From positions 62,001-126,000 of the forward strand of contig QHYK01000038.1 of NCBI GenBank assembly GCA_003224085.1: a stretch of DNA of 64,000 nt. Direction: 5' to 3'. Below the pieces are notes generated by a model that saw only the letters and a list, made by a program, of their open reading frames with translations, was not told the origin of the DNA and searched no databases. The translations under genes were made by a program, and so were the position numbers. This document shows, piece by piece, positions 47,334-57,006 of the stretch. This DNA is from Acidobacteriota bacterium. GTDB lineage: Bacteria; Acidobacteriota; Terriglobia; Acidiferrales; UBA7541. Position 1 is the stretch's first letter. Each line of letters starts with the position of its first letter.

Positions 47334-50300
47334 GTGAGTAGGAAACAATTCGTCTGTCTGCAGGCTTTGTTTGCCTTCGTGGTTTTGAGTTTCGCGTTCT
47401 TCCCTGCTTCGAATGCCCACGGGCAGGCCGTGAATGCCACGCTTTCCGGAAAAATTGTCGACGCATCTGGCGGAAGCATTGCCAAGGCCGCAGTGACGGC
47501 GACGAACACGGCGACAGGATTCTCGCGTTCCGTGCAGGCGTCCGACGGCGGCGAGTACACGATTCCCGCGCTGCCCGCGGGTGAGTACGCCGTAGCCGCG
47601 ATTTTCACGGGATTCGGCAAGCAGACCAAGGCCATCACCCTGCAAGTCGGGCAAGCCGCGGAATTGGATTTCAGCCTCACGCCGGGAAGCGTCGCGGAAA
47701 AAGTGGAAGTGGAGGCGACTTCGGAGCTGCAGGAGCCGACCCGAACGCAGGTCAGCACGGTGATCACGCAGAACCAGATCGTGGACTTGCCCGTGAACGG
47801 TCGCGAGTTCATTGATTTCGCGCTGCTGTCGCCGGCGGTGCAAATCGGAGACACGACGTCGGGCAGCACGGACGTCATCGTGGAACCAGTGACAAAACTT
47901 TCGTTCGCGGGGCAAAACATTCACTACAACTTTATCGCGGTGGATGGCGCGGACGACGTTTCGACGGCGTCAGGAATCCAGCGCGGAACGCCGCCGCAGG
48001 AATCGGTGCAGGAATTCCGCGTGATTAACACGGATTACTCGACGGAATTCGGCCGCGCGGTGGGCGGGATCGTAAACATCATCACGCGCAGCGGCACAAA
48101 CGACTGGCACGGAAGTTTGTACGAATATTTCCGCAACGACAGAATGGATGCGATCAATTTGCTGCAAGCCACCGGCGCGCACACGCTGCGGCAAAATCAA
48201 TTCGGCGGGACGATGGGCGGGCCGATCGAAAAAGACAAAACCTTTTTGTACGGCAATTACGAGGTGCAGCGGCGCGGGGAGTCCCCCTTTTACAATTCCG
48301 CGGTGCTGGCGAACATCAAGTTCATCAACGAGTTGAAGACCAACGTGTACGGCCTACCGGCAGAGCCGAGTCTCGGTGGAGTTTTGCGAACCAACGATAC
48401 GGACAACGGATTTGTGCGCGTGGACCACAGCTTCAATGCCAACCAGCAGTTGTTTGTGCGCTACTTCATCAACGACGGACGTTTGCTGAACCAGTCGCCG
48501 TTAAATGACGGATTCGACCTGCCGTCGGCGTTTAAGAACAACTTTTACCGGGACCAGTCGGTTGCGAGCACGCTGGCTTCGGTAATCCATCCGAAGCTGG
48601 TGAACGAATTGCGCATGCAATTCGCACGGCGGTCATTCGATTTTCCGACGGTGACGACACAGCCGCACCTGGAACTTTCGAATACCTTCACGCTGGGCGT
48701 GAATCGCGGCAATCCGGATTTTTACCGGGAATCGCGGTTTGAGTTGGTGGACAACGTGACGCACAACCTGGACAAGCACACGGTGAGCTTTGGCGGGAAC
48801 TACAACTTTGTGAAGACGACCGAATCGTTCCCGCTTTTTTATCCGTTCGAAGCGGATTTTCCGAGCCTGGGCGCTTATCTTGGAAATGACCGCACGAATG
48901 GGGCGAACTGCGTTTCGCCGGCGGGCGATCCCGGCGGGCCGGGGCCGGCGGGATGCCAGTATCCGAACGTGGTTTTCTTCGAGCGCTTCCAGGCGCCGAA
49001 TTACAATGAACCAGCCCTGGCCAATTTTGCTTCTATTTATGCGGGAGGACGCATCAGCTCGGCGATTCGCAATGCGGCCGAGGGATCCATGAATCACACC
49101 TACGACGGCCTCTATATTGAAGATAAATGGCGAGTTACAAGCAATCTCACGCTGAACGGCGGGATTCGCTGGGAATGGGAGACGTGGCCGAGCAACGCGT
49201 TGAACACGCAGTGGAAGAACTTTGATCCGCGGCTTGGCACGGCTTACAAAGTCGGGACCAGGAAAAATGTGGTGCTGCGCGGCGGGTTCGGACTCTTCCA
49301 CGGGATTATTCCGGCGCCTTTGCTGGCGTGCCAGATTCCGTCCTGCGGGGGCACGCCCAACATTTCTCAGCTCAATAACGGCAAATATCCTGGGCGGCCG
49401 TTCGAGGACAGTTTGAATGCCAAGACGGAGCTGTTTGCGTTTGCGAGCGGTACCGGTATCACTGCCTTCGCGCTCAATCAGCTCCTAACAAACGGCACTT
49501 ATCCGGATGCCGTTCCTTTTCCCAACGTTTGCTTCCCAGGTGAGACAACGTTGGCACAGTGCGGATTCTTCGGCCCTTCCGTGATTGTGCGGTTCGTGCA
49601 AAATCATCAGAATCCGTATGGGATTCAGGCCAGCCTTGCTTTGGAATTCGAGCCGCTGCCCGATGCGACAGTGAGCATCAGCGGACTGCACGTTCGCGGC
49701 GTGCATTTGGGAAGCTTTTTCAACGTGAATCAGCCCGATCCCAACACGGTTCTTGGGCCACAGATGCTCCACGATTCGCAGGGACGCGCGGGACCGAAGA
49801 ATATCTACTGCTCGGCTTTGCCATGCCCTTACAGCCCCGGCGTGCGCACATTTCCGATTGCGGTTTATTTCGAGGCGACGTCGCGGTGGGATTCGCAGTA
49901 TGACGGCTTGCTGATCAATTTGAACAAACGGTTGACGCGGAATATCTCCTATGGCCTGAGCTACACGTGGTCGAAAACGACTGACGACGGCCCGAATCCG
50001 AGCTTCGTGCTGATTCCACAGGACAGCGGGAATTTCCGGGAAGAACGTGCGCTGTCTTCGGATGACGTGCGGAACCGCCTGGTGCTGAACGGAACGGTAA
50101 CCACGCCGAGCGGCTGGAATATTTATGCCCGCGACTATGAACTGGGGCTGATTGCCACCATTCAATCGCCGCAGCGGTTTTCCAAGTTTGCCGGGTTCGA
50201 CGCCAACGGGGACATTTTTGGCAACAACGACCGGGTGGGCATCGAGCCGCGCAATACTTTCGTGGGGGACAATTTCCGGTCGGTCGACCTGCGCGTGGGG

Positions 50301-50561
50301 CGGAAGTTTAGGTTCCAGGAAAAGCGCAGCGCGGAGTTTTTTGCCGAGGCCTTCAACCTTTCGAATACCTTGAACGTGCGCTTCTTTAACACCGTGTATG
50401 GCGCAGCGGACTTTTGTCCATTTAACAGCACGCCCAAGGCGTTTGGGTGCCCCGCGGTTCCGTCGGGATTCCGCGAGGGCTCACCGAACCCGCTCTATGG
50501 GACACCGAGAGCGGTCAACAACCCGCGGCAGATTCAGCTAGCGTTGAAGTTCAATTTCTAG
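47334..50561 (+). CDS. Oar-like TonB-dependent receptor with carboxypeptidase-regulatory domain
   Basis: 1075 residues from GTG 47334. Signal peptide about 1-31 (ending 'SNAHGQ'), a CarboxypepD_reg-like Ig domain (about 33-118, 'SGKIVDASGGSIAKAAVTA', 'YTIPALPAGEY'), a plug domain ('IVDLPVNGREFID', 'EFRVINTDYSTEFGRAVGGI' with 'GTNDWHGSLYEYFRND') and a long outer-membrane barrel. It ends with an aromatic strand, 'QLALKFNF'. This architecture is abundant in Acidobacteriota and is thought to import large ligands such as oligosaccharides or peptides. No TonB or partner lipoprotein is next to it. Confidence 0.93.
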   Translation: MSRKQFVCLQALFAFVVLSFAFFPASNAHGQAVNATLSGKIVDASGGSIAKAAVTATNTATGFSRSVQASDGGEYTIPALPAGEYAVAAIFTGFGKQTKAITLQVGQAAELDFSLTPGSVAEKVEVEATSELQEPTRTQVSTVITQNQIVDLPVNGREFIDFALLSPAVQIGDTTSGSTDVIVEPVTKLSFAGQNIHYNFIAVDGADDVSTASGIQRGTPPQESVQEFRVINTDYSTEFGRAVGGIVNIITRSGTNDWHGSLYEYFRNDRMDAINLLQATGAHTLRQNQFGGTMGGPIEKDKTFLYGNYEVQRRGESPFYNSAVLANIKFINELKTNVYGLPAEPSLGGVLRTNDTDNGFVRVDHSFNANQQLFVRYFINDGRLLNQSPLNDGFDLPSAFKNNFYRDQSVASTLASVIHPKLVNELRMQFARRSFDFPTVTTQPHLELSNTFTLGVNRGNPDFYRESRFELVDNVTHNLDKHTVSFGGNYNFVKTTESFPLFYPFEADFPSLGAYLGNDRTNGANCVSPAGDPGGPGPAGCQYPNVVFFERFQAPNYNEPALANFASIYAGGRISSAIRNAAEGSMNHTYDGLYIEDKWRVTSNLTLNGGIRWEWETWPSNALNTQWKNFDPRLGTAYKVGTRKNVVLRGGFGLFHGIIPAPLLACQIPSCGGTPNISQLNNGKYPGRPFEDSLNAKTELFAFASGTGITAFALNQLLTNGTYPDAVPFPNVCFPGETTLAQCGFFGPSVIVRFVQNHQNPYGIQASLALEFEPLPDATVSISGLHVRGVHLGSFFNVNQPDPNTVLGPQMLHDSQGRAGPKNIYCSALPCPYSPGVRTFPIAVYFEATSRWDSQYDGLLINLNKRLTRNISYGLSYTWSKTTDDGPNPSFVLIPQDSGNFREERALSSDDVRNRLVLNGTVTTPSGWNIYARDYELGLIATIQSPQRFSKFAGFDANGDIFGNNDRVGIEPRNTFVGDNFRSVDLRVGRKFRFQEKRSAEFFAEAFNLSNTLNVRFFNTVYGAADFCPFNSTPKAFGCPAVPSGFREGSPNPLYGTPRAVNNPRQIQLALKFNF

Positions 50562-50594
50562 TGTCCTAGGCCGCTAGTTCGCGGCAAAAAGAAC

Positions 50595-50617
50595 GAGGCT
50601 TCAGGGGCTGAAGCCTC
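50595..50617. other. Perfect hairpin downstream of the TonB receptor
   Basis: GAGGCTTCAG (50595-50604), loop GGG, CTGAAGCCTC (50608-50617). On the plus strand it is followed by TTGAAAAAAAA rather than a T-run; on the minus strand by GTTCTTTTT. It could terminate transcription only from the minus strand, where there is no gene, so it may be a repeat element or an mRNA 3'-end stabiliser. Confidence 0.4.
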
Positions 50618-50773
50618 TTGAAAAAAAACGGACTTAATGTCGGATCTAAAGCTCCGACCCCCTAAAGTGTCCAGGTGAGGGGGGGCTCTGGCTCGTTCGC
50701 TGGTCCGGAAACTCCAGTGCACCGGGGCCGGACGTTCTTCGGAGAGGGGCAGCAAAACGAAGGATTTTTTCAG

Positions 50774-51910
50774 ATGACGGACATCCAATCGACTAGCAAC
50801 GCGAGGTCGATAAGCGCGGCCGGAGCTGGGTTTGCGGCGATGAGCGCGCGAAGGTTGCTGGCGCTCGGCGGAATCGGGCTGATTCTGGTGGGGATGCTGG
50901 TAGGGGATCTTTTTGCGGTTTTTGTTTTGCACCAGAACGCGGCGAAGGTGGGGGAGAGCTTGTCGGGGGCCGCGCACGCCGCAGTCTCAGGAGACGCGAA
51001 TGCGGTCGCCCGCAGTTTTAAAGCCGTCGGGAGTTTTTTGGAGAACCGCGGAACGAAAGTGGACACTCACGTCCACATGATCGCGTTTGGTTACCTGGCG
51101 CTGATGCTTGCGATTGTGCAGCCGTGGGTGGCGCTCAGCGAGGGCACGAGAAAAAAAGTGGCTTGGACTTTTCTTATCGGATCGTGGCTTCTGCCCGTTG
51201 GCGTCTTTCTGATTCATTACGTGGGGCTGGCTTACAGCCCGCTCGAGGCGATTGGGTGGGCCAGCATTTGTGCTGATTTCGGCGGCACGCTGGTGGTCGC
51301 GGCCACGCTTCTGTATTTGCTTGGAATTGCGCGGCACCTTCGGCAGCCCGGGCGTGCTCAGATGGAAGACAGCCTGCTCAAAGACCGTAGCAGCGCAGGC
51401 CGGATTTTATTGGCGGGCGGGCTGGCCCTGGTGCTTCTGGGCTTTTTTCACGGCGCCTACTACGCGGGAGCTGATCTCTATCGCCATGAGGCGCTCGACT
51501 ATGCGCTCCTTTCGGAGATGAGCATCGCGGCCACGGCGAAGAATGCGGCGGTGGTTGATGCAGCTCTCGGCGAGTATGGACAACTGGCAGGGGAAAAAGC
51601 GGTGCACATTGCGGCGCACGCACACTCGATCGAGTTTGGCCTGCTGGCGATACTGGTGGGGTTTTTCCAGCCCTACGTGAGCCTGCGCCATTCGTGGAAG
51701 CGAAATTGGGCGTGGGCGCTTCTGCTGGGCTCGCTGGGGCTGCCGGTGTTCGTTTTGTTGGAGCTGAAGCTCGGGCTTGTAGCGGGCGGGATCGCGGACG
51801 TTTGCGGGTTGCTGGTGATTGTGGCGTTGGTGGCGATGTGGATCGGGATCGTGCGATACACCGGCGAGCTTGACGCCATGGCGCTCTTGGAAGAAGGAAA
51901 AAGCGGATGA
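50774..51910 (+). CDS. Membrane protein with two tandem copies of a four-helix HxH domain
   Basis: 378 residues from the ATG at 50774. Two halves of about 185 residues share the order: 'RLLALGGIGLILVGM' / 'RILLAGGLALVLLGF' helix, a polar loop, a His motif (H99-V-H101 in THVHMIAFG; H282-A-H284 in AHAHSIEFG, with H278 nearby), a helix ending 'AIVQP' / 'GFFQP', a charged turn, and two more helices with 'GSWLLPVGVFL' / 'GSLGLPVFVLL'. Eight helices in total. The HxH pairs at the start of a helix could bind haem or metal. I do not recognise the family. Overlaps the next gene, which holds a third copy, by 4 bases. Confidence 0.75.
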   Translation: MTDIQSTSNARSISAAGAGFAAMSARRLLALGGIGLILVGMLVGDLFAVFVLHQNAAKVGESLSGAAHAAVSGDANAVARSFKAVGSFLENRGTKVDTHVHMIAFGYLALMLAIVQPWVALSEGTRKKVAWTFLIGSWLLPVGVFLIHYVGLAYSPLEAIGWASICADFGGTLVVAATLLYLLGIARHLRQPGRAQMEDSLLKDRSSAGRILLAGGLALVLLGFFHGAYYAGADLYRHEALDYALLSEMSIAATAKNAAVVDAALGEYGQLAGEKAVHIAAHAHSIEFGLLAILVGFFQPYVSLRHSWKRNWAWALLLGSLGLPVFVLLELKLGLVAGGIADVCGLLVIVALVAMWIGIVRYTGELDAMALLEEGKSG

Positions 51911-52395
51911 GCTCTGCGCGGCGCTTGCTTATCATCGGCGGAATCGGCCTGGCGTTGCTGGGCATGATCTATGGCGTGTGGTACGCCGTTTTTGCGGAAC
52001 ATCAGGAACTCGACGGGATGGGCAAATCTCTCGCGACGAGCTTCAGCGCGACAGCAAAACGAGATTCGCTGGCGGCCGGCGAGGCCTTAAAGGAATACAA
52101 AGAACTGAAGTACGCCTACGACCGGCACGTGGACGTGCACGGACACTGGATCGGACTCGCGATGATTCTGATTGTCCTGGGATTGGCGATCGATCGCGCG
52201 TTCGATGAGCGCGTCCAAATGCTCCTAGCCGCTGGGTTGATGGCGGGATCGCTGCTTTTTCCGCTGGGAGTACTGATGCAGACGCTAAACAACGGGCCCG
52301 GGCCGCGGGCGCTGGCGGTGGCGGGGTCGGCGCTGGTCATTGTGTCGCTAGCGGGAATGACGCTGGGTTTTGCGCGGGCTCGGACGGGCGACTGA
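51907..52395 (+). CDS. Membrane protein with a single copy of the four-helix HxH domain
   Basis: 162 residues, one unit of the domain duplicated in the upstream gene: 'RRLLIIGGIGLALLGMIYGV' at the N-terminus, then H74 in DRHVD, H78-G-H80 in VHGHWIGLA, a helix, a charged turn ('DRAFDERVQ') and 'AGSLLFPLGVLMQ'. The start overlaps the preceding stop (ATGA). The two gene products probably assemble into one complex with three HxH sites. Function unknown. Confidence 0.75.
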   Translation: MSSARRLLIIGGIGLALLGMIYGVWYAVFAEHQELDGMGKSLATSFSATAKRDSLAAGEALKEYKELKYAYDRHVDVHGHWIGLAMILIVLGLAIDRAFDERVQMLLAAGLMAGSLLFPLGVLMQTLNNGPGPRALAVAGSALVIVSLAGMTLGFARARTGD

Positions 52396-52584
52396 AGACT
52401 TGTAGGCGGCCGGGGCAGTTTAAAAGAAAAACGAAAGCGAAAGGTTTGGATGGACTTGCTCCCTTGCTCCAAGGTTTCGGGGGAACTAGAATGACGGCGC
52501 GGGAATTGGCCATCTGCCTGCGCAGCTTGCGGCTAGCTTCGCGATTGTTCCGAAGCAGGTGTCGAAGGAAGAGCGGAATTTAAA

Positions 52585-53487
52585 GTGTACGCGGCGCCGT
52601 TTTCTTATCATCGGGCCACCTCAGTTCAGGAGGCGGTGAAGCTGCTCCAGGAGCTAGGCGAAGAGGCCCGCGTCATCGCTGGCGGGCAGAGCTTGATTCC
52701 GCTGATGAAAATGCGCATGGCGCGGCCGACAGCTCTCGTCGACATCAATCCCATTTCCAGCCTGAGGGAAATTGAGACCTCCAAAGGAGAGCTGCGGTTT
52801 GGCGCGCTGGTGCGGCACGCCGACCTGGAGCACTCCGCGGCGGGCGCGACTGTGCCGATCATTCATGATTGCGCGGCCGGAATTGCGGATGTGCAAGTGC
52901 GTGATCAGGGAACGATTGGCGGTTCGCTGGCCGAGGCGGACCCGAGCGGCGATTGGGGGACCGCGCTGCTGGCGCTCGAGACTTCCGTGGTTTGCTTTGG
53001 ACCCGACGGGCAGCGAACCGTGCCGCTGGAAGAGTTCATCCAGGATGCGTTCACGACCGCGCTGGCGCACGACGAGATTGTGACGGCAGTGCACGTGAAG
53101 GTGCCGCCAAAGGGCAGCGCGGGCGCGCACCTGGCGTTCAAGCGCAGCGCTCCGGTGTATCCGACGGCGAGCGCGTCGGCGCAGCTCACACTGGAAGATC
53201 ACAACCGGTGCAAAGAGGTGCGCATCGTTTTGGGCTGCGTGGGGTTGACGGCGATTCGCGCGAAGGAAGCCGAAGCGGCGCTGCGAGGGAAATTGCTGGA
53301 CGAAAAGAATATCCGGGCTGCCGTGGAAGCAGCGAGGGCCGCGGCGGATCCGCAGAGCGACATGCGCGGCTCAGCGGATTACAAGCGCATGCTGGCGGGC
53401 GCTCTGGTGAAGCGCGCCATCGGGATCGCCGCACGGAGGGCGCGGGGTGAATCGGTGGAAGCAGGGCATGAGTATGTCGGACGCTAA
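52585..53487 (+). CDS. Molybdenum hydroxylase FAD subunit (CoxM/XdhB-like)
   Basis: 300 residues from GTG 52585. The FAD motifs [13 protein letters not shown] (about 32-44) and [16 protein letters not shown] (about 109-124) are those of the medium subunit of xanthine-dehydrogenase/CO-dehydrogenase-type enzymes. '[13 protein letters not shown]' and a C-terminal CO_deh_flav_C domain ('[14 protein letters not shown]') are present. Electrons pass from the Mo centre via two 2Fe-2S clusters to this FAD. First gene of the large operon; the 2Fe-2S gene starts inside its 3' end. Confidence 0.92.
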   Translation: MYAAPFSYHRATSVQEAVKLLQELGEEARVIAGGQSLIPLMKMRMARPTALVDINPISSLREIETSKGELRFGALVRHADLEHSAAGATVPIIHDCAAGIADVQVRDQGTIGGSLAEADPSGDWGTALLALETSVVCFGPDGQRTVPLEEFIQDAFTTALAHDEIVTAVHVKVPPKGSAGAHLAFKRSAPVYPTASASAQLTLEDHNRCKEVRIVLGCVGLTAIRAKEAEAALRGKLLDEKNIRAAVEAARAAADPQSDMRGSADYKRMLAGALVKRAIGIAARRARGESVEAGHEYVGR

Positions 53488-53959
53488 GAAGATTCTTGTG
53501 CGTGCCCGCGTGAATGGAGAGGCGCGGGAAGCGGAAGTGGAGCCGCGGACGCTGCTGGTGGAGTTCCTTCGCGAGCATCTGAACCTGACCGGCACGCATG
53601 TGGGCTGCGATACGTCCTACTGTGGCGCGTGCACGGTGATCCTGAATGGCCGCACGGTGAAGTCGTGCACGCTGTTTGCGCCGATGGCCGAGGGAGGAGA
53701 AATCACGACTGTCGAAGGACTTGCGAAAGGCGGCAAGCTGCATGCGATTCAGGAAGCCTTTGCGGAGTGTCACGGGTTGCAGTGCGGCTATTGCACGCCA
53801 GGGCTTTTGCTTGCCACGCTGCAACTGCTGAGGAAACATCCGCGGCCAACGGATGCGCAGATCCGCAAGGGCATCGCGGGGAACACGTGCCGGTGTACCG
53901 GCTATCAAAATGTTTTCAAGTCCATTCGCATGGCGTCTGCGGAAATGGAGAAGCGGTAG
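53468..53959 (+). CDS. Molybdenum hydroxylase 2Fe-2S subunit (CoxS/XdhC-type)
   Basis: About 163 residues from ATG 53468 (53474 is an alternative). The plant-ferredoxin-like cluster is bound by '[12 protein letters not shown]' plus the later 'KSC'. The second cluster sits in the helical domain with '[10 protein letters not shown]' and '[10 protein letters not shown]'. All eight Cys are present. Starts 20 bases before the FAD subunit stop, so the two are coupled. Confidence 0.93.
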   Translation: MSMSDAKKILVRARVNGEAREAEVEPRTLLVEFLREHLNLTGTHVGCDTSYCGACTVILNGRTVKSCTLFAPMAEGGEITTVEGLAKGGKLHAIQEAFAECHGLQCGYCTPGLLLATLQLLRKHPRPTDAQIRKGIAGNTCRCTGYQNVFKSIRMASAEMEKR

Positions 53960-53962
53960 GCG

Positions 53963-54406
53963 ATGGAGATCAAGCTGTCCGGCGATTTCACGGTGAAGAA
54001 GTCGCCTGAGGAGGTGTACAGCTTCCTGGTGGACCCAAAACGGTTTTGCCCGCTGCTGCCGGACTTTCAGGGCATGGAGATTTTGGATCCGAAGAATTTC
54101 TTGGTGAAGCTGAGCGTGGGCATTTCGCACATTCGGGGAACGGCGGCGGTGAAAATGACGCTGGTTGAGGATCAGCGTGCGCGGAAAGCGGTGTACGAGG
54201 GGAAAGGCGAAGTTCCGGGAGGATCGGCCACGATTCGCGCGCAGTTTGAACTTGAGGAATTGCCGGGCGGAGGGACGAACGTTACATGGTCGGGCCAGTC
54301 GAGGGTGCTGGGACGCGTGATTTCTCTGGCCGGCGGCTTGCTCGAACCGCTGGGGATAAAGAATGTGCAGAAGCTGATTGACGGGCTGCAGAAGGCGCTT
54401 GCCTAG
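53963..54406 (+). CDS. CoxG-like SRPBCC protein
   Basis: 147 residues of SRPBCC fold: 'MEIKLSGDFTVKKSPEEVYS', 'FCPLLPDFQGMEI', 'GTAAVKMTLVE', 'GGGTNVTWSGQS' and a long amphipathic C-terminal helix. CoxG proteins accompany CO-dehydrogenase-type enzymes; a quinone-binding or membrane-recruiting role has been reported for CoxG of CO dehydrogenase. This one lacks the long C-terminal tail of some CoxG. Three bases separate it from the 2Fe-2S gene. Confidence 0.88.
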   Translation: MEIKLSGDFTVKKSPEEVYSFLVDPKRFCPLLPDFQGMEILDPKNFLVKLSVGISHIRGTAAVKMTLVEDQRARKAVYEGKGEVPGGSATIRAQFELEELPGGGTNVTWSGQSRVLGRVISLAGGLLEPLGIKNVQKLIDGLQKALA

Positions 54407-54422
54407 AGATGAGATAGGTCGG

Positions 54423-56963
54423 ATGGCTGGAAAATCCATTACCAAAGTGACGAGGAAGAAGGCGGCGGGGCGCGGTTCTTCGAGGCTTTCCGCAAATGGA
54501 GCGAGAGCGTCGGCTGCAAAATGGGTGGGCCAACCCATTCGCCGCAAAGAAGAGAACCGGCTGGTGAGCGGGAAGGGCATCTTCGTCGACGACGAAAAGA
54601 TGCCGGGGATGCTGCACATTCGGTTCGTGCGGTCTTCCTACGCACACGCCAAGATCGCGCGGATTGATGTTTCGAAGGCGGGAAAGTTTCCTGGAGTTGT
54701 TTGCACACTGACTGGCGCGGAAATCAAGAAGCAAGTGCAGCCGTTTATCGAGATTGGGCCGGGGGGCGCGCAGAAAATTGCTGACTACCCGATGGCCGTG
54801 GACAAAGTTGTTTTTCAGGGTGAGCCGGTCGCCGCGGTCGTTGCGGAAACGAGGTTTGCCGCCGAGGATGCCGCGGAACTTGTGGAGGCAGACTACGAGC
54901 CCTTGCCACCGGTGGTTACGGCGGAAGACGCGCTGAAAGATGAAAGCCTTTTGCATCCCGCGATGGGCACGAACCGGAATTGGCACGGTGTGTTTGAATA
55001 TGGCGACGTGGAAAAGGCTTTCCAACAAGCGGCGCACGTCGTGCACATTGGACGATTGCATTTTCATCGGTTTTCGAGCACGCCGCTGGAATGCAATGTG
55101 ATTTTGGCGAATTGGGATCCGCGTTCGGGCGACATCGAATATCACTGCAACAATACTTTTCCTTCGTTCGCGTCGCAGTTCCTGGCGCCGGCGCTGGGCG
55201 TGCGCATCGATCAAATTCACATGAAGAGTTTCGACATTGGCGGCGGCTTCGGGATCAAGATTACAAGCTATCCGTACATGGCGGCGTGCGCGCTGGCTTC
55301 GCGCAAGGCGGGCGGGCGCGCGGTGAAATGGGTCGAGACGCGCATCGAACATATGCAAGCGAGCGCCCACGGTAACGAACGCACGTTCCTGGACACGCGC
55401 GTGGCGCTGGACAAGAATGGCGTCATTCTGGCAATCGATTCGAAACATGTGGACGATTGCGGGGCGTTTCCGCGGTACGAACCGCTGGGGTGCGTGATCT
55501 GGGCGCAGGTGCTTCCCGCGACGTATCGTGTGAAAAATATTCGCATTGCTATGCGCCAAGTGGTGACCAACAAGTGTCCCGTTGGCCCGAATCGCGGTTA
55601 CTCCCGGATGCAGCACCTGTGGTTTATGGAACGGGTGATGGATATTTGCGGGCAAGCTCTGGGGATTCCGGCTGATGAGATGCGCGTGCGTAATTACATT
55701 CGCAAAAACGAGATGCCGTACAAAACCCCGAACGGGTGCGTCTACGACTCCGGCGATTACGCGAGCATGCTGGCGATGGCGAAGAAACTGGTTGGCTGGG
55801 ACGAGTGGAAGAAGAAGCAGGCCGCGGCGCGCAAAGAAGGACGCTGGATTGGACTGGGGATTGGCTCGACGCTCGACTCCGGAACGAATAATTTTGGACA
55901 AGCGCGGATTATTAATCCTGATGCGCCGTTCTCCGGACAATCCAAAGTCGGCATCGTGAAGCTGGATATCTACGGCGAAGTGGTGGTCAGCATGGGCTCT
56001 GTGCCGCAGGGCCAGGGGCATGAGACGGCGGCGGCGCAGGTCGTTGCCGATGCGCTCAACATCACGCCAGATCTTGTAAACGTGCGGCCGGGCTTCGATA
56101 CGGCGCACAACGCGTACACGGGACACACGGGGACGTATGCGAGCCAGTTTGCGGTGACGGGGCTGTCGGCGATTCACGGCGCGGCGATAAAGCTGCGCAA
56201 AGAATTGAGCCGCCTCGCCGCGTGGAAACTGCAAGCCAAGGAGAAGGATTTGGAGTTTGGCGTGGGCGCGCAAGGGCCGGAGGTACGCGTCAAAGGGAGG
56301 CAGAAAGCGATCAATTATTGGGCGCTGGCGAATTTGGTAAACGTGAACAATGCCGGAATGCCGGAATCGCTTTGGGACATCACCTTGAACTGCAGGCACG
56401 TGTTTCATGCAAATTTTCAGATTCCCGACGTCAAGCGGAAGTACGGCAACTTAACGCTGACCTACGCCGCACAAATTCACGCTGCTGTCGTTGAGGTGGA
56501 CCGCGAAACATTTCAACCAAAGATTCTCGCTTACGCTTGCGTGGATGATTGCGGGAAAGCGGTGAACCCGCGCATCGTGGAAGGCCAGGTGCACGGAGCT
56601 GCGGCGCACGGGATTGGCGCGGCGCTGCTAGAGAATTGTGGGTACGATTCGGACGGCAACCTGCTCGCGGCAACGTTCAGCGATTACACGCCAATCACGG
56701 CCGTGAATATCCCGGAGCTTTTGTACGGGCACATGGAATCCCCTTCGCCGTTTACGCTGAACGGAGCGAAGGGCATGGGCGAAGGCGGGGCGGCTCCAGT
56801 GCACACGATTTGCGCGGCGCTCCAGGATGCGCTGTATTCGAGCGGGGTAATCATCGATGATTCGCACAACACCGGCGACTCGCTGTTCCACACGATGCAA
56901 AAGGCGGAGAGCGGCGCGTATAAGGGAATGGTGCGTGTCGAACATCGCCGTGCCGCCAGGTAG
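54423..56963 (+). CDS. Molybdenum hydroxylase Mo-binding subunit (CoxL/XdhA-like), not a canonical CO dehydrogenase
   Basis: 846 residues. The aldehyde-oxidase hammerhead domain (about 35-155, 'VFQGEPVAAVVAETRFAAEDA') precedes the Mo-binding region with 'SFDIGGGFGIKI', 'SVPQGQGHETAAAQVVADAL' for the cytosine-dinucleotide cofactor and KGMGEGGAAP, whose Glu is the expected catalytic base. In the loop where CO dehydrogenase has AYxCSFR and many XDH-type enzymes have RGAGRPE, this protein reads PVGPNRGYSRMQHL. It should hydroxylate a heterocycle or aldehyde rather than CO. The N-terminal 35 residues are Lys/Arg/Ser-rich and atypical. Confidence 0.92.
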   Translation: MAGKSITKVTRKKAAGRGSSRLSANGARASAAKWVGQPIRRKEENRLVSGKGIFVDDEKMPGMLHIRFVRSSYAHAKIARIDVSKAGKFPGVVCTLTGAEIKKQVQPFIEIGPGGAQKIADYPMAVDKVVFQGEPVAAVVAETRFAAEDAAELVEADYEPLPPVVTAEDALKDESLLHPAMGTNRNWHGVFEYGDVEKAFQQAAHVVHIGRLHFHRFSSTPLECNVILANWDPRSGDIEYHCNNTFPSFASQFLAPALGVRIDQIHMKSFDIGGGFGIKITSYPYMAACALASRKAGGRAVKWVETRIEHMQASAHGNERTFLDTRVALDKNGVILAIDSKHVDDCGAFPRYEPLGCVIWAQVLPATYRVKNIRIAMRQVVTNKCPVGPNRGYSRMQHLWFMERVMDICGQALGIPADEMRVRNYIRKNEMPYKTPNGCVYDSGDYASMLAMAKKLVGWDEWKKKQAAARKEGRWIGLGIGSTLDSGTNNFGQARIINPDAPFSGQSKVGIVKLDIYGEVVVSMGSVPQGQGHETAAAQVVADALNITPDLVNVRPGFDTAHNAYTGHTGTYASQFAVTGLSAIHGAAIKLRKELSRLAAWKLQAKEKDLEFGVGAQGPEVRVKGRQKAINYWALANLVNVNNAGMPESLWDITLNCRHVFHANFQIPDVKRKYGNLTLTYAAQIHAAVVEVDRETFQPKILAYACVDDCGKAVNPRIVEGQVHGAAAHGIGAALLENCGYDSDGNLLAATFSDYTPITAVNIPELLYGHMESPSPFTLNGAKGMGEGGAAPVHTICAALQDALYSSGVIIDDSHNTGDSLFHTMQKAESGAYKGMVRVEHRRAAR

Positions 56964-57006
56964 CGAGTCCATTCGCCATCGCCTCCGCAATGTCAGGAAA
57001 GCTTAG

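Noticed and set aside
50595-50617. Rho-independent terminator of the TonB receptor
   Set aside because: The hairpin is perfect but is followed by A, not T, on the plus strand; kept only as a hairpin feature.
53186-54619. Minus-strand open frame (477 codons) over the FAD, 2Fe-2S and CoxG genes
   Set aside because: Spans three well-supported plus-strand genes and has low-complexity Arg/Leu/Pro composition.
54282-56408. Long minus-strand open frame (708 codons) across the Mo subunit
   Set aside because: It is antisense to a clear molybdenum hydroxylase gene and its translation is Arg/His/Pro-rich with no domain; such frames arise from GC-rich codon bias.
52585-56963. Aerobic CO dehydrogenase (coxMSL)
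   Set aside because: Subunit order and CoxG are suggestive, but the AYxCSFR active-site loop of form I CoxL is absent.
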